DNA from: Gorsachius magnificus
Lineage: Eukaryota > Chordata > Aves > Pelecaniformes > Ardeidae
Assembly (NCBI GenBank): GCA_034008185.1
Contig: CM067086.1
Location: 68,866,286-68,930,285 of the forward strand
DNA: 64,000 bases
Direction: 5' to 3'
Positions 49,823 through 60,475 of this stretch are shown here, piece by piece. Both the position numbers and the translations under genes were made by a program. Within the stretch, counting starts at the first letter, position 1; each line of letters opens with the position of its first letter. A model generated the notes under the pieces. The model saw only the letters and a program-made list of their open reading frames with translations, was not told the origin of the DNA and did not search any database.

Positions 49823-50730
49823 AGAACCGTTATCTTCCACCCTGGTCTAGGTGGCTCACCTACCCTACTGCATCTCAGATGCCCCCACATGCTCGTGGGC
49901 TTTCTGTGTCATTTTTGCTGTTATAGACAAACCACTGTTTACGGGATACTCTCGATGCGCAGAGGTGATTTGCATGTAAAGGTCTCCCTAGTCTTCATGG
50001 GTCGAAGTCAAAGGGAAGTCAAATTCAGTGAAGTCAAGCAATGTTTTGTCATGTGTTTGGGAAATCATCCTTAGCTTTTTCATGTTTATAAAGGATGAAG
50101 GCTATAATAACATTGCAGTGAGACACCTGTGCGCCCAAAATGCACTGTGACCTGTCATTGCCCCCTGTTGTGCAAACCGGTATGTTCAGCTAAATAACGT
50201 ACTGTAGTAGCGCGCACATCTGAGGTGTCACCAGGGGTGGCTTGTGTGCGTTTTCACTTGGAAAGTTGGAGAGGAGAAAACGTGAGGAAGGCAACAGCCA
50301 CTGGCAATATCCATCTTGTATTTCCAGCTCGTTTTGTACTGTTTGTGCCAGGTACAGCAGCTATTGCTGAGTCTTTCTCTGCTCAGTGTAGTGCGGATTG
50401 CTTTGATATCTCTATTTTAGTCAGCTGGGCCATGGAAGATCTGTGCAGAGGCATGTTCTGTTGCTCCAGCTCGCCTTTGCTAAGAGCTCAGTTAATTTTT
50501 CCCATCCCATGCCTACGCCCGGGCCACAGATGCCACGGAGGAGTGAGTTACCGACAAAGGCCAACCATTGCCATGAATCCTTTAAAAAAGTAGATGGAGG
50601 CAAATAATTCCAAAATATGTTTCTGGAAGAAGATGTTTGACAAAATGACTCCAAACACAGGCGGGAGGGGGCAGTTGCAGGCTGGGTCTCAGCACTCGGC
50701 TCCAAAACTGGCTGCCTGATCATTCTCTGG

Positions 50731-50769
50731 TTTCTTTGTTTTCCCCGTTTTCGTTCCTGTCTCCTACAG
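50731..50769 (+). other. Splice acceptor of the FnIII exon
   Basis: A run of about 35 bases made almost only of T and C ends in CTCCTACAG. A possible branch point (CCTGATC) lies near 50715. The acceptor leaves two bases (GC) that complete the Gly codon begun by the Ig exon's last G. Confidence 0.75.
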
Positions 50770-50918
50770 GCAAAGCCTACGCTCCCGAATTCTACTACGA
50801 CACCTACAACCCCCTGTGGCAGAACAGACCCCGCGTCTACTCCTACAGCCTCCAGTGGACCCAGATGAACCCCGACGCTGTGGACCGCATCCTGGCCTAT
50901 CGCTTAGGGATTAGGCAG
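50770..50918 (+). CDS. MDGA2: MDGA2 exon, start of the FnIII-like domain
   Basis: This is an internal exon of 149 bases. It begins in phase 1, completing the Gly codon left open by the Ig exon, and ends in phase 0 after Gln. It encodes about 49 complete codons starting [14 protein letters not shown] and including [17 protein letters not shown] and AYRLGIRQ. This is the conserved linker and first strands of the FnIII-like domain that follows Ig6 in MDGA proteins and precedes the MAM domain and GPI signal. The wording DTYNPLWQN and [12 protein letters not shown] fits MDGA2 better than MDGA1 from memory. The acceptor is CCTACAG after a long pyrimidine run and the donor is GTGAGG. The exon completing this domain should lie beyond position 64000, because I found no match to it downstream in the window. 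Confidence 0.8.
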
Positions 50919-50924
50919 GTGAGG
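50919..50924 (+). other. Splice donor of the FnIII exon
   Basis: GCAG is followed by GTGAGG, a good donor in phase 0. The intron frame remains open for 107 codons beyond it, to a TAA at 51240-51242. Confidence 0.75.
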
Positions 50925-50984
50925 AAAGAAATGTGTTCATGCAGGATGAATTGGGTGCTGACCTCTGTGAGAACTGCTGAGCCT

Positions 50985-51133
50985 TTAATTTATTTTATTT
51001 CATTTTATTCTATTTTATTCTATTTTATTGTCTTCTTTTGTTTTGTTTCACTTTGTTTTATTTCGTTTCATTTTGTTTCATTTATTTTCATTTCATTTCA
51101 CTTCATTATTTTTTATCTTTCTTTATTTTTTTT
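50985..51133 (+). repeat. Degenerate ATTTT/ATTTC pentanucleotide tract
   Basis: About 150 bases are built from TTTTA, TTTCA, TTCTA and TTTTG units, nearly free of C outside TTTC units and of G outside TTTG units. It starts 66 bases after the FnIII exon donor and is T-rich on the transcribed-sense strand. Confidence 0.9.
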
Positions 51134-51354
51134 CCTCCCTCTTCTCATCTCCTGTGAGTCACGAGTTGTTTTCCTCCTTCTGGCTGGTTTGCTGCCATCT
51201 TGCAGAAGTAGTCCTCTGCCTCTTGCAGATTCGGGAAACTAATTTGCACATTTGCAGTGAAATGCAGAGATTAAAGAGCTGTTCCTCAGAGGGTTTGCAG
51301 AGGCTGTGGCTCAAGATACGCTAGAAAGATTACATGAAAGAAACTTGCACTGAA

Positions 51355-51360
51355 ATTAAA
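51355..51360 (+). promoter_or_regulatory. Possible intronic polyadenylation signal
   Basis: ATTAAA, the commonest variant of AATAAA, lies 113 bases after the TAA that closes the frame running out of the FnIII exon. It is followed at once by a T/C-rich tract and then TGTATGTA. The hexamer is common by chance in AT-rich sequence, so this is only a candidate. Confidence 0.25.
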
Positions 51361-51569
51361 CTTTTTCTCTCTCTGTATGTATCCCTATACCCCTTATTAG
51401 ATCTTCCATGTAAATAGATAAATGTAGGGATAGCTGTAGCTTTCCTATGGAAACACGTGGTGATCCTTGAGAACCGAGGTGACTTTCTTGAGCGCATTAG
51501 AGCCGCTCACACTTGCATCTTCATAGGTTCCCTGTGAACTTTTCAGTGGGAATTGGTGCTGTTAAGGAA

Positions 51570-51582
51570 GGGGGGGGGGGGG
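51570..51582 (+). repeat. Poly-G run (13)
   Basis: Thirteen G in unique intron sequence, outside any CR1 copy. Confidence 0.9.
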
Positions 51583-52960
51583 ACGCAGCCCACTTGCAGA
51601 GGAACTGTTAAATTAACAAAGCCGTCCCCATTCATTTTCCCTTTAACCACTTTAAAATATCATCTGTCTTCTCTGAAGGGTATTGTTACAAAGCTTGAGT
51701 TTTAATGGTCAATTAAAATGAAAGAACCAATCTGTGCTTTGCTTAACCTCCCGTTAAACGGCAGCACCTCTGCTTACTCCCCTTGGCAGGGCAAAGTCAT
51801 CTTTGTTTGCACTTGCACTCGCCTGCAGCAACACCCATACAAAATCTCGCAATTTTATGTTCTACAGGCAGAAAATTCTTGTGCCCTACCACATGCTCGC
51901 CATCCTGCCTAGAGTCTGCCCACGCCAAACGCTACGAGTGTGCCAGGGAGTGCCACTGACAGCGTGGGGGTTGGCGTTGCTGGGCTTTCTCAAGGAAAAA
52001 TGCACAGTCTGAAAATAACCCTCCGTGCTGTGAGCACCTCCTTGGCCACCACGTCCACCTCCGCGTCCTATCATACCAGTTGGGCTGCCAGCCTTGGTCT
52101 GGCTGGGCAGAGGAGCCCGTGCCGTGCCATGCTGTGCCCCGTCGGGGTCGCAGGGCTCCAACCACCCCAGCTCCTGGCCACGTGCCCCCCGACTCCTGCT
52201 CCCAACCTGAACCTGCCGTGATCGAATGAAGACATTTTGCTGCTTACGCATGAGAATCCATCTGCTGTTGTTTTGGCCTTGCTTTACACTCTCCCATTGA
52301 GCTTGCTTTTCTTTAAATAATACCACAACTGATTGATTTAGAAAGTATATGTTGGGCTATTCAACGCCTGAAAATAATAGTTTGGGCAGGGAGAAAGAGA
52401 TTGGGGATTAAGACAGATTCTTGAAGATGTATTTTTGAAAATGGGAGTGCAGAAAATATTTTGTTACCCTGCAGATCTCCTACTGGGATGAGCTTTGTAA
52501 GCTGCAAAATAAATCCACAATTTGAGCATGTGATTTATGCTGAATGGATGGGGTTTTACTTTTGCTTGTGTAACCTCTGTGGTAGCTGTGGAGCTGACAT
52601 CCAGGGAACGGCTATGATACCTGGAGGGTGCTGGGTCTCCTTCACTCGGAGTTTGTCTCTGCTTGACTCTTAACTGATTTGAAATGAAAATCGGTGATTT
52701 TTTTAATGCATGTTTATGCAACTGTTTGCACCACCGGGCACAAATCAGTTCTGTTATTCCCAGCACCCAAGAAGAATTATTAAATTAAAAAAACAATGTG
52801 CTGAAGTGAAAGAATATATAGTGAAATTAATTGCATTAGGTTTTTTAGCTTCTTTTTCTCCATTTCATTTTAATGTACTTTTAATTATTTATATAATTAT
52901 CTAGAGTTACTTTACTCTAATTTCCGTGACAGCGCTCTCTGTCAGGATAATCAAAACAAG

Positions 52961-53281
52961 GGTGGGTGTCACGAGGACGGAGCCAGACTCTTCTCAGTGG
53001 TGCCCAGCACCAGGACAAGGGGCCATGGGCACAACCTGAAGCAGAAGAGGTTCCAGTGGAACGGGAGGAGGAACTTGTTAACTGTGAGGGTGATGGAGCC
53101 CTGGTCCAGGCTGCCCAGGGGGGCTGTGGAGTCTCCTTCTCTGGAGATCTTCAACCCCCGCCTGGCCGCTGTCCTGTGCCCCCTGCTCTGGGTGAGCCTG
53201 CTTGGGCAGGGGGGTGGCACTGGGTGATCTCTGGAGGGCCCTGCCAGCCCCTGCCACTGTGGGATTTTATGTGACTCTGTG
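52961..53281 (+). mobile_element. CR1, group A, 3' part
   Basis: It starts at GGGTGGGTGTCACGAGGACG and ends near ATGTGACTCTGTGATC. It encodes [20 protein letters not shown] in one frame. It lies 2.0 kb after the FnIII exon and is inverted relative to the A copy at 38654. Confidence 0.9.
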
Positions 53282-53520
53282 ATCTGAAGCCACATTTAAA
53301 GCGCGGGTGATTTAGAACCTAGTGAGCCGTCCAGACACGCTCATCCGTGGTTGCGGTGATTCCCTCTGAAACAGGGGTGATAATTAAACTTTTTTTCTTT
53401 TTGACACCTGCTGGCACTTGCTACAGCAGATTGCCTTCTGAACTCTTTGTGTTTAGGGAGTTTATTTGACTTAGCAATGCATTTGTTACTGGGTTTTGCT
53501 TTTGTTTTTATTTAACAACA

Positions 53521-53600
53521 GAACGGAGGACGAGCATCCGTCGGGAGCGGCAGAAAACGCCGCTGGCGGCTGCGCGAAGTTCAGGGCAGAAAGAGCACGG
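53521..53600. other. Small CpG cluster in intron
   Basis: Ten CpG lie within the 60 bases 53521-53580, in otherwise AT-rich sequence outside CR1. There is no recognisable coding meaning. It could be a short regulatory element or a relic of a GC-rich insertion. Confidence 0.4.
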
Positions 53601-54593
53601 GGGGATTTCCAGGTGGCAGCCAGGGTCTGAGCTAGAGAGCACGCTGCTATCGGAACGAGGGACTGCTCGTAATCTTGCTTTTAATCTCCTAATGCATTGC
53701 GAAACGCTGCCAGTGGGCCCGGTAGTGGGGGCGGTGTGTTGGTATCTGCCTGCGATTCGATCAACACCGCTACCTTTATCTGATCAGTAAATTGCTTTGG
53801 TATTGAGAATGCTGCCATCAGAGCCCAAGCATCGCTTCCTCTTTACCCGACCTGTGCACTGCTGCTTCACTCGAGACAGAATCCAAACAGTATTTTGGGA
53901 ATATTTAGTCGACAGTAGGTTTAGGCTTGCTGAATTTTCTGTGGAATTGCTAAAGGCTGTAATATTGACAATATTTCTAATGCCATTTTACAAAACCAAC
54001 AGTTCCTCATGAGACGTGGCGTGGTTTAGCTCCATTTCTGTGTTTGCCAGGTGGTTGTAGAAAGCCCCACAAAGGATGCACTTAATAATGAGACTTTTGA
54101 AGGGCAAAGGAGTCTGGTAATTCAATGTGGCAGACTAGGGATTTTCCTTAAAGACAATTTTTTCTGCTGGGATTAATGAGATTACACAGCATTATAACAA
54201 CAGGAAAGCATCTCCGCTGGTTGGCACGTGGTGGGGTTGCAGAGCTGAAGATGTCTCTGTCTGGACCAGCTCAGGTGAGCAGAGTTTTGAAAAGTTTTGC
54301 TGGCAACAGAAAGCACCGGAGAGAAATGTCCAGTGCCGAAGTGAAGGAGCTGTGCCCTGCCGTGAGATGGGTGTGTGCAACAGAAATAATTCAGTTCTGC
54401 TTTCATAGAGGTACGGGCATCACCGTGGATGCCAGGAGCAGCTGTCAGGACCTTTTGGATTCTGTGATTGCTTTGTGACCATGAAAATAGATGTTTTAAG
54501 AACAAAACCAATCAATCTGAAGTAGCGAACTGAAAATCTGTAAGAATCACTGCGATTGTACGCATGTTAGCTCCATGTCTTTCATTAAGCACT

Positions 54594-55107
54594 GAGTCCA
54601 GCTCGGGAGCCCTCAGCACAAGGAGGGCATGGAGCTGTTGGAGCGGGGCCAGAGGAGGGCTACTAAAATGCTCCGAGGGCTGGAGCCCCTCTGCTAGGAG
54701 GCCAGGCTGGGAGAGTTGGGGGTGTTCAGCCTGGAGCAGAGGAGGCTGCGGGCAGAGCTGAGTGCGGCCGCTCAGGGCTTCAAGGGGGCCCAGAGGAAAG
54801 GGGGGGACAAGCTTTTTAGTAGGGCCAGCTGGGACAGGACAAGGGGGGATGGCTTTAAACTGAAGCAGGGTAGGGTTAGACTGGATCTAAAGAAGAAATT
54901 CTTTCCAGTGAGGGTGGTGAAACCCTGGCAGGGGTTGCCCAGAGAGGGGGTGGAGGCCCCATCCCTGGGACCATTCCAGGCCAGGTTGGAGGGGGCTGTG
55001 AGTAACCTGATGTGGTTCAAGGTGTCCCTGCTCCTGCAGGGGGGTTGGGCTGGGTAGCCTCTAGGGGTCCCTTCCCACCCAAACCATTCTATGATTCTAT
55101 GATTCTA
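54594..55107 (+). mobile_element. CR1, group B, 3' part
   Basis: It starts at TGAGTCCAGCTCGGGAGCCC and ends with three ATTCTATG units. The frame with [20 protein letters not shown] through [20 protein letters not shown] is open from 54716 to 55054. A GCGGCCGC octamer is intact at 54764-54771. It is almost identical to the copy at 14956 over their shared part. Confidence 0.93.
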
Positions 55108-55760
55108 AGACCATTCTATAGCTCTCCCCACAACCACCCCTGTACTTAAAGCACATAGAGCACACTGATGGTGAGAAGAAGTTTGTTCAGTTGAGTTTGT
55201 CCTGCTGACATGGTCATGTGTGACGGATGCTCCTCCGGGGAGCAACAGGAATTATTTAGAGCACTTCGCTTTCTGCTTAAACCCAGACACTCCTGCTGTT
55301 GCCTTTTGGGGATTCGTTCTGTGCTTAACATTATTTTTTAACAAGCAGAGGCTCTTGTCTGTGTTTCTAGTTGATGCAGCACATGGACGGTGGCTTCCCA
55401 GTGCTGGGTTTTAATTGGCTTTGAGGATGCTGAGCTGCGGTATCTGCCAAGCCTGCTGTGACGGAGCGTCTAGCCGCCAAGCAACATGCACGGCTGTGCT
55501 CCTCTTTAATTGAATAGTGACAAATAACTGCTTTAACAAATGAGGCACTAGCTAAATGGCCATAGAGTTTCCTTGTTGAGTGAGTGTAAGAGCTCCTGCT
55601 CCTGTGCTTTGATAGTGCTCAGAGCCCTCAAGCGTATCTTGAGGAGGTGGCCCAGCTCCGCAGTGTGCATCCAGGCCCCGTCCATCCAAGGAGTTATTAT
55701 GGATGTGGTATTCCTCATGGAGTACCTCATGAAATTTCCTCATGGGAATTTATGGCTTGT

Positions 55761-55934
55761 TCATAGAATCATAGAATGTTTTGGGTTGGAAGGGATCCCT
55801 AGAGGTCATCTAGTCTAACCCCCCATCAGAGAGCAGGGACACCACTAAGCAGATCAGGTTGCTCACAACCCCATCCAACCTGGTCTTGAATGTTTCCAGG
55901 GATGGGGCCTCCACTACCTCTCTGGGCACTTAGG
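55761..55934 (-). mobile_element. CR1 3' end, group B-like
   Basis: ATCATAGAATGTTTTGGG and GGGATCCCTAGAGGTCATCT on the + strand mark the reversed B tail. Similarity ends at CTCTCTGGGCACTTAGG. It has more differences than the young B copies. Confidence 0.88.
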
Positions 55935-56924
55935 AAAAAAAGCAGTTGATGAGAGATAATAGCAAGGGACCTGGTCTGATTTGCAGTTCTTGTAAGACCA
56001 GCCTAGACAATTTTGTTAGTGTAAAAGGAACTTGAAGGGGGTTGGTCCCTTTCCCAAAAGGAGGAAAGGCCTCGAGGACATGGATTCATCTACAGCCAGT
56101 CCTGCTGCCAACCTTCGTTATAAAGAATAATTCAGAATGTGGCAGAGAAATACCACAATGCATATAATATCTGATGCTCTTGGGCCACCAGAGCCAAAGG
56201 AAGCAAAGATTAAAGCATTCCTTTCACTACCATGTGTTCTTCTGCATCTTGCCCAAATTTACTGCACATGAAGGTGGCAAACAACTCTCTTGGTTTATCT
56301 GGGCATGTGCAAGCACTTCTGCCGCCTGAGTTCCACATGCCAAAGAAGGGAAAGGAAGAATTGAACCCATCCATTCTCCACTCCAGTTTTCATGAGCTTT
56401 TTCCAGGCTGGCAATGAGTGAAGGACACATTCCTGATCCCAGTGCTGCACATCGTTCTAGTGCCTCAGAGCATCAGTAGTAATTTTCTCGAAGGGAAAGT
56501 AAGAATACAGATCTGAGCAGAAAAATAAGAGATTCATGGAGCCTAAGCAAAGGTCCATTTGTGATGCTCATTTATGATTAACATAGTCTTGTATGGAAGA
56601 GTATGTTGGAAATTACAGATACATCTAGAGCATGGTATAGTCAAGAAGAACAGGGAAGAGTCTGTGGTCACTTATTGAGAGAGAATGGGGGCAATACATG
56701 TCATACTTGAAGATACGGATCTGAAAGCAGAGGAAGAACAAATGAAGTTAATGAACGTCAGCAATCCCACCCTAGTCATGGAGAGGTGCAGGACCATGTC
56801 CACACAGTGAGTATGCAGCCTTTACCTGGCAGAGCAAGTCCAATTACCTCCTAGACCCCTGAAGGGCCCATGGTGTCTGTTGCAGTGATTATATTAAAAA
56901 TGACATCTTTGACTGCGAAGCCTG

Positions 56925-57265
56925 CCACATGAGGACAGGCTGAGAGATCTGGGTTTGTTCAGCCTTGAGCAAAGGAGGCTCAGAGGGGATCTCATCACCA
57001 CATACCAGTATTTAAAGGGTGGCTACAAGGAAGATGGAGGCTCCCTTTTCACCAGGAGTCCCATAGAGAGGGCAAGGGGGAATGGACACAAGTTGTCCGA
57101 CTGGACAGGAGAGGCAAATTTTTCCCCATGAGAACAGTCACCCATTGGAATAATCTCCCCAGGGGAGGGCTTGACTTCACCACCTTGGACACTTTGAAGC
57201 CTCAGCTGGACAGGGTGCTGGGCCATCTTGTCTAGGCTGTGATCTTGCCCAGAAAGGTTGGACCA
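56925..57265 (+). mobile_element. CR1, group D, older copy lacking tail octamers
   Basis: The translated wording [34 protein letters not shown], then HWNNLPRGGLDFTTLDTLK is the C-terminal region of a CR1 reverse transcriptase, with small indels. It ends in CCCAGAAAGGTTGGACC, the point just before the tail in the D copies at 7705 and 60293. The octamers are missing, so the last 40 or so bases are lost. Confidence 0.82.
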
Positions 57266-58340
57266 CCCTTCCACGCAATCTGTGAGTACAGCTCTTGGAC
57301 ACCCAGGCATGTGTCTGCAGTAAATTAGGGATCAGAGTCCACCTTCTTGGTGGTGCTCAATAACCCAGACCATCTCATGGCCCATTGCCTCTGTGGGACC
57401 ATCTCTCTCTCCAGTCCTCTCTCTGGGGCATGCTTTAATTTCCTGAATATTTCTGGAAGAGGGCTGCCAGACTCCACCCTACGTGAATCACCAGAGCAGT
57501 GTTACACATTTCTGTCAGATCCTGCTTCTTGTCACCTACCTCGTCACCAGAATTAAAATAAAGGCATGTCTCAGGCACGAGAGAATAATTTAATGGTAGG
57601 CAAGCGTGACACAGGAGAAACTTGTTCAGCATTTTAAGCATTGGTTAAAGAGAAGTTGAGAGAAATCAGCACCGCAAATGCTAGAAAGGTTCTTTGAGAA
57701 GAAAGCAGAGCTTGACTTAACGTATCAGGGAAGCCAAGAAAGTCAAAAAGGGAGAGGAAAGGTCCTGTCAGATGACGAGGAAGTCACAAGAAGGGAAGAG
57801 TGTCAGTTCTGAAGAATGGAAATAGATGAATGGAAATTGTTACTTACTGAATTACTGGATTTTGAATGAAAGTCACTTAGGAGAAATTAATTCATTTTAG
57901 CACACTCAAGGTCCTCACCTCATGGGTGGTAATTCTCCAGATGGTCCTTCTATCAAGATCATGGTGCTATCATCGCCCAGTCTACCACAAAGCGAAAGAC
58001 GTTTGCAAGCTGGGTATCTTCATTCGGTTTGCTATAGAACGTGTAAAATAGCTATACATCAACATGTGTACAAAATTTGTATTCAGTACCACTCAAAAAT
58101 AATTACTCATATCTGTAGTAAGTAATTCCAGGGGAGGAAGTGAGAAAGTTGAAAATTCACATGTATATTGGAATATTTCTAATGTTGTTTTCATGAAAAA
58201 TTTTAAGCCTTCTTCTACAGGGGGGATATATAAGCTGTCCCGAAGGTTTCACAGGGTGCATTTCTTTTGGAAGTCTAAACAAGGCTTTCCTTTCTTCCCA
58301 TTATGTCTGCACTTGTGAAATGAAACAGAGAGAGTTTGGC

Positions 58341-58354
58341 AAAAAAAAAAAAAA
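58341..58354 (+). repeat. Poly-A run (14)
   Basis: Fourteen A. No processed pseudogene or other element is recognised upstream of it. Confidence 0.9.
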
Positions 58355-60292
58355 GTGCAACATGCAAAGGCACGTTTCCTATTGATTTTCTTGGGTTTGG
58401 TGGATTGAACCAGAGAAGCAATGGTTCTGTTTTACAATTCTCAGTTTGCAATACTGATACCTCCTGTGCTCATTCCTCACGAGACTGAGGCTCGAGTTTC
58501 AAAATAGCATGCTGAGGGCTGTCACTTGAGATTTGTACCAAATGCTTTTAATTGGCATTTAAAAAGGGTTACATCTCCCAATCTTCGGATAGATTAGGCA
58601 AATGCTTATGTATAAGTCTAGGAAAAAAAAATCCTACTGATTACATCTTAAGAAATTCAGAAGTAAAAGTTATACCCATAAATACATCTTTTTCTGTCAG
58701 GTCCTGATGTTCTGACTTTGATCCCATGGTGTCTCAGCTACCAAAGATGCTCCTGACTGTAACCCCACTCCCTGGTTGGGAGTTGAGCTGCACACCCCCA
58801 GACTTTTGGAGGTAGTGGGCTGTATTTCCCAGAGATGCAAACAGAAAACATCCCACGTGAGCTGTGCCCATTCACGTTACCATGAAACGTGGGCCATAAA
58901 ACTAAACTCCCTTTCTTCACAAAATAAACCTTACAGGCAAAATTTAACATATTCATTTGATCGCAGCAATTACTGCCTGCTGGGACTGCCTTGGTTTGAT
59001 TTTCATTATATAAGCACAAGCTCCAGCTATTTCATTACTAATTTTAATACCTAATTCATATTAACTTTTTAGTCTGGTTTCTTAAGGAAACAAGACACGG
59101 GAGAACGTCCTAAAGTTACTGCCTGTGATTTTTGAACCCAGCTCTTCTTTTTGGTCCGATCTGATGCGGTGCAGCAGGCAAGGAGGGTCCCACCAGCGTT
59201 GCGACCAGTCAAGGAGAAAGATGCAGTTACAGAAAAAAATTGAAGGGTAGGATCACAATAATCAAAAAGGAAAAAAAAAAAAACATGGACCTGGGGCAGA
59301 CTGTGTGGATTCCTTCGCCTCATAACAAGCTCTGTGGAACCCCCTCCTGGGATACCTTGCGGTTTTGGGCAATATCTGATCTTTCTCTTCAGGACGTCTA
59401 TATGTGTATATTTATACAATGCAATGCAGGAGCCAGAGATCGCCTTCTTAACTTTTGCCAACAATGGCAAAGTAGTAATTCCCTAAAGGACAAATCCTTC
59501 ATGGGGAGGAGCTCTTCTGCCTGAAGCAGTGACGTTGACAGAACCTGAGGCTTTCACTGCATGTTTCCCTTCGGTGAAAAAAAAACCCCAGACTTATCTG
59601 TACTCAAGAGCATGTGCTCTCACCTAACATTGCCAAAATCAAGTCCCATGCCATAGCCTCAGCCTGTCACGCTCAACTTTCATTTATTCTGTCTCAGCAG
59701 AAAAATCTGCACTATGAATTGATCACTGCTGACAAATGCAGCATATCAGTCAAACTTTAGGGAAGATGCAAGAGAAAATTGAGTGAACTGAAGAGCAATT
59801 TAGTGAGAGAAATTACTCAAGCTGAAGGAATTTATTTTAGTAAACAAGTTATTTGCTTTTGACTACATTTAAACCCTTGTGGTAGGGCTGAGACTCCCCT
59901 TCCTGGCGTACCTGTGCGTGCACAGGAGCACAGCTCTGCGCTTGCGTTGCACAAATCACCATCACCATCCAAACAAGGCTGTGCTTTTCTTTAAATTGTC
60001 GAGCCATGCGTGGGCACCCCTCCAGCAGAAGCCAGGCCCTTGATGAAAACATGCCCCACTTACAGTACAAACAGGAGGTGAGATGGGATGTCTGTTTTCA
60101 TGACTGCTTTCTCACCCTGCTGCTGTGCCGTTGCCCAATGAATGCAAACAGCAGGCTGTCAGGAGTTTGATGCTGATCAGATCCTGGTTTAAAATGAAAA
60201 ATGTGATTACTTGGAAATATTTTTCACACCCTGCCTTATCCTTTACATAAATTCCTGAAATGCAAGACTGTTTAAAAAAAAAATCTGTAAAT

Positions 60293-60475
60293 CATAGAAT
60301 CCTAGAATCCCAGGTTGGAAGGGACCTCAAGGATCATCTGGTCCAACCTTTCTGGGCAAGAGCACAGCCTAGACAAAACAGCCCAGCACCGTGTCCAGCT
60401 GTGGCTTGAACGTGTCCAATGTTGTGGAGTCGACCACGTCCCTGGGGAGATTATTCCAATGGTTTTCGTGTCAGT
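60293..60475 (-). mobile_element. CR1 3' end, group D
   Basis: ATCATAGAATCCTAGAATCC and CAGGTTGGAAGGGACCTCAA on the + strand give the D tail in reverse. It is longer than the copy at 7705 and includes the block corresponding to HWNNLPRG. Confidence 0.88.

Larger units (their letters stand above)
17405..50769 (+). other. MDGA2: MDGA2 intron between the Ig and FnIII exons (33,365 bases)
   Basis: This is a complete intron with GT at its start and AG at its end, joining phase 1 to phase 1. It holds about 16 CR1 pieces on both strands. The longest parts with no recognisable repeat or gene are 17411-21051, 24061-25842, 28420-32583, 35771-36413, 37129-38653, 39304-40671, 40918-42810, 43282-44681, 44929-46746 and 46883-49760. 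Shorter blanks are 21382-22861, 26000-27221, 27581-28145, 32691-33414, 33926-35494 and 49823-50730. These contain only poly-T or poly-A runs and moderate GC changes that I can name. Confidence 0.7.

Noticed and set aside
17135..50918. Assignment to MDGA1 instead of MDGA2
   Set aside because: The FnIII linker wording ([14 protein letters not shown]) and very large introns fit MDGA2 better from memory. An alignment to both proteins would settle it, and MDGA1 is not fully excluded.
59271..59283. Poly-A run considered as the tail of a processed pseudogene
   Set aside because: No coding or known gene sequence is recognisable upstream, and no flanking target duplication was seen.
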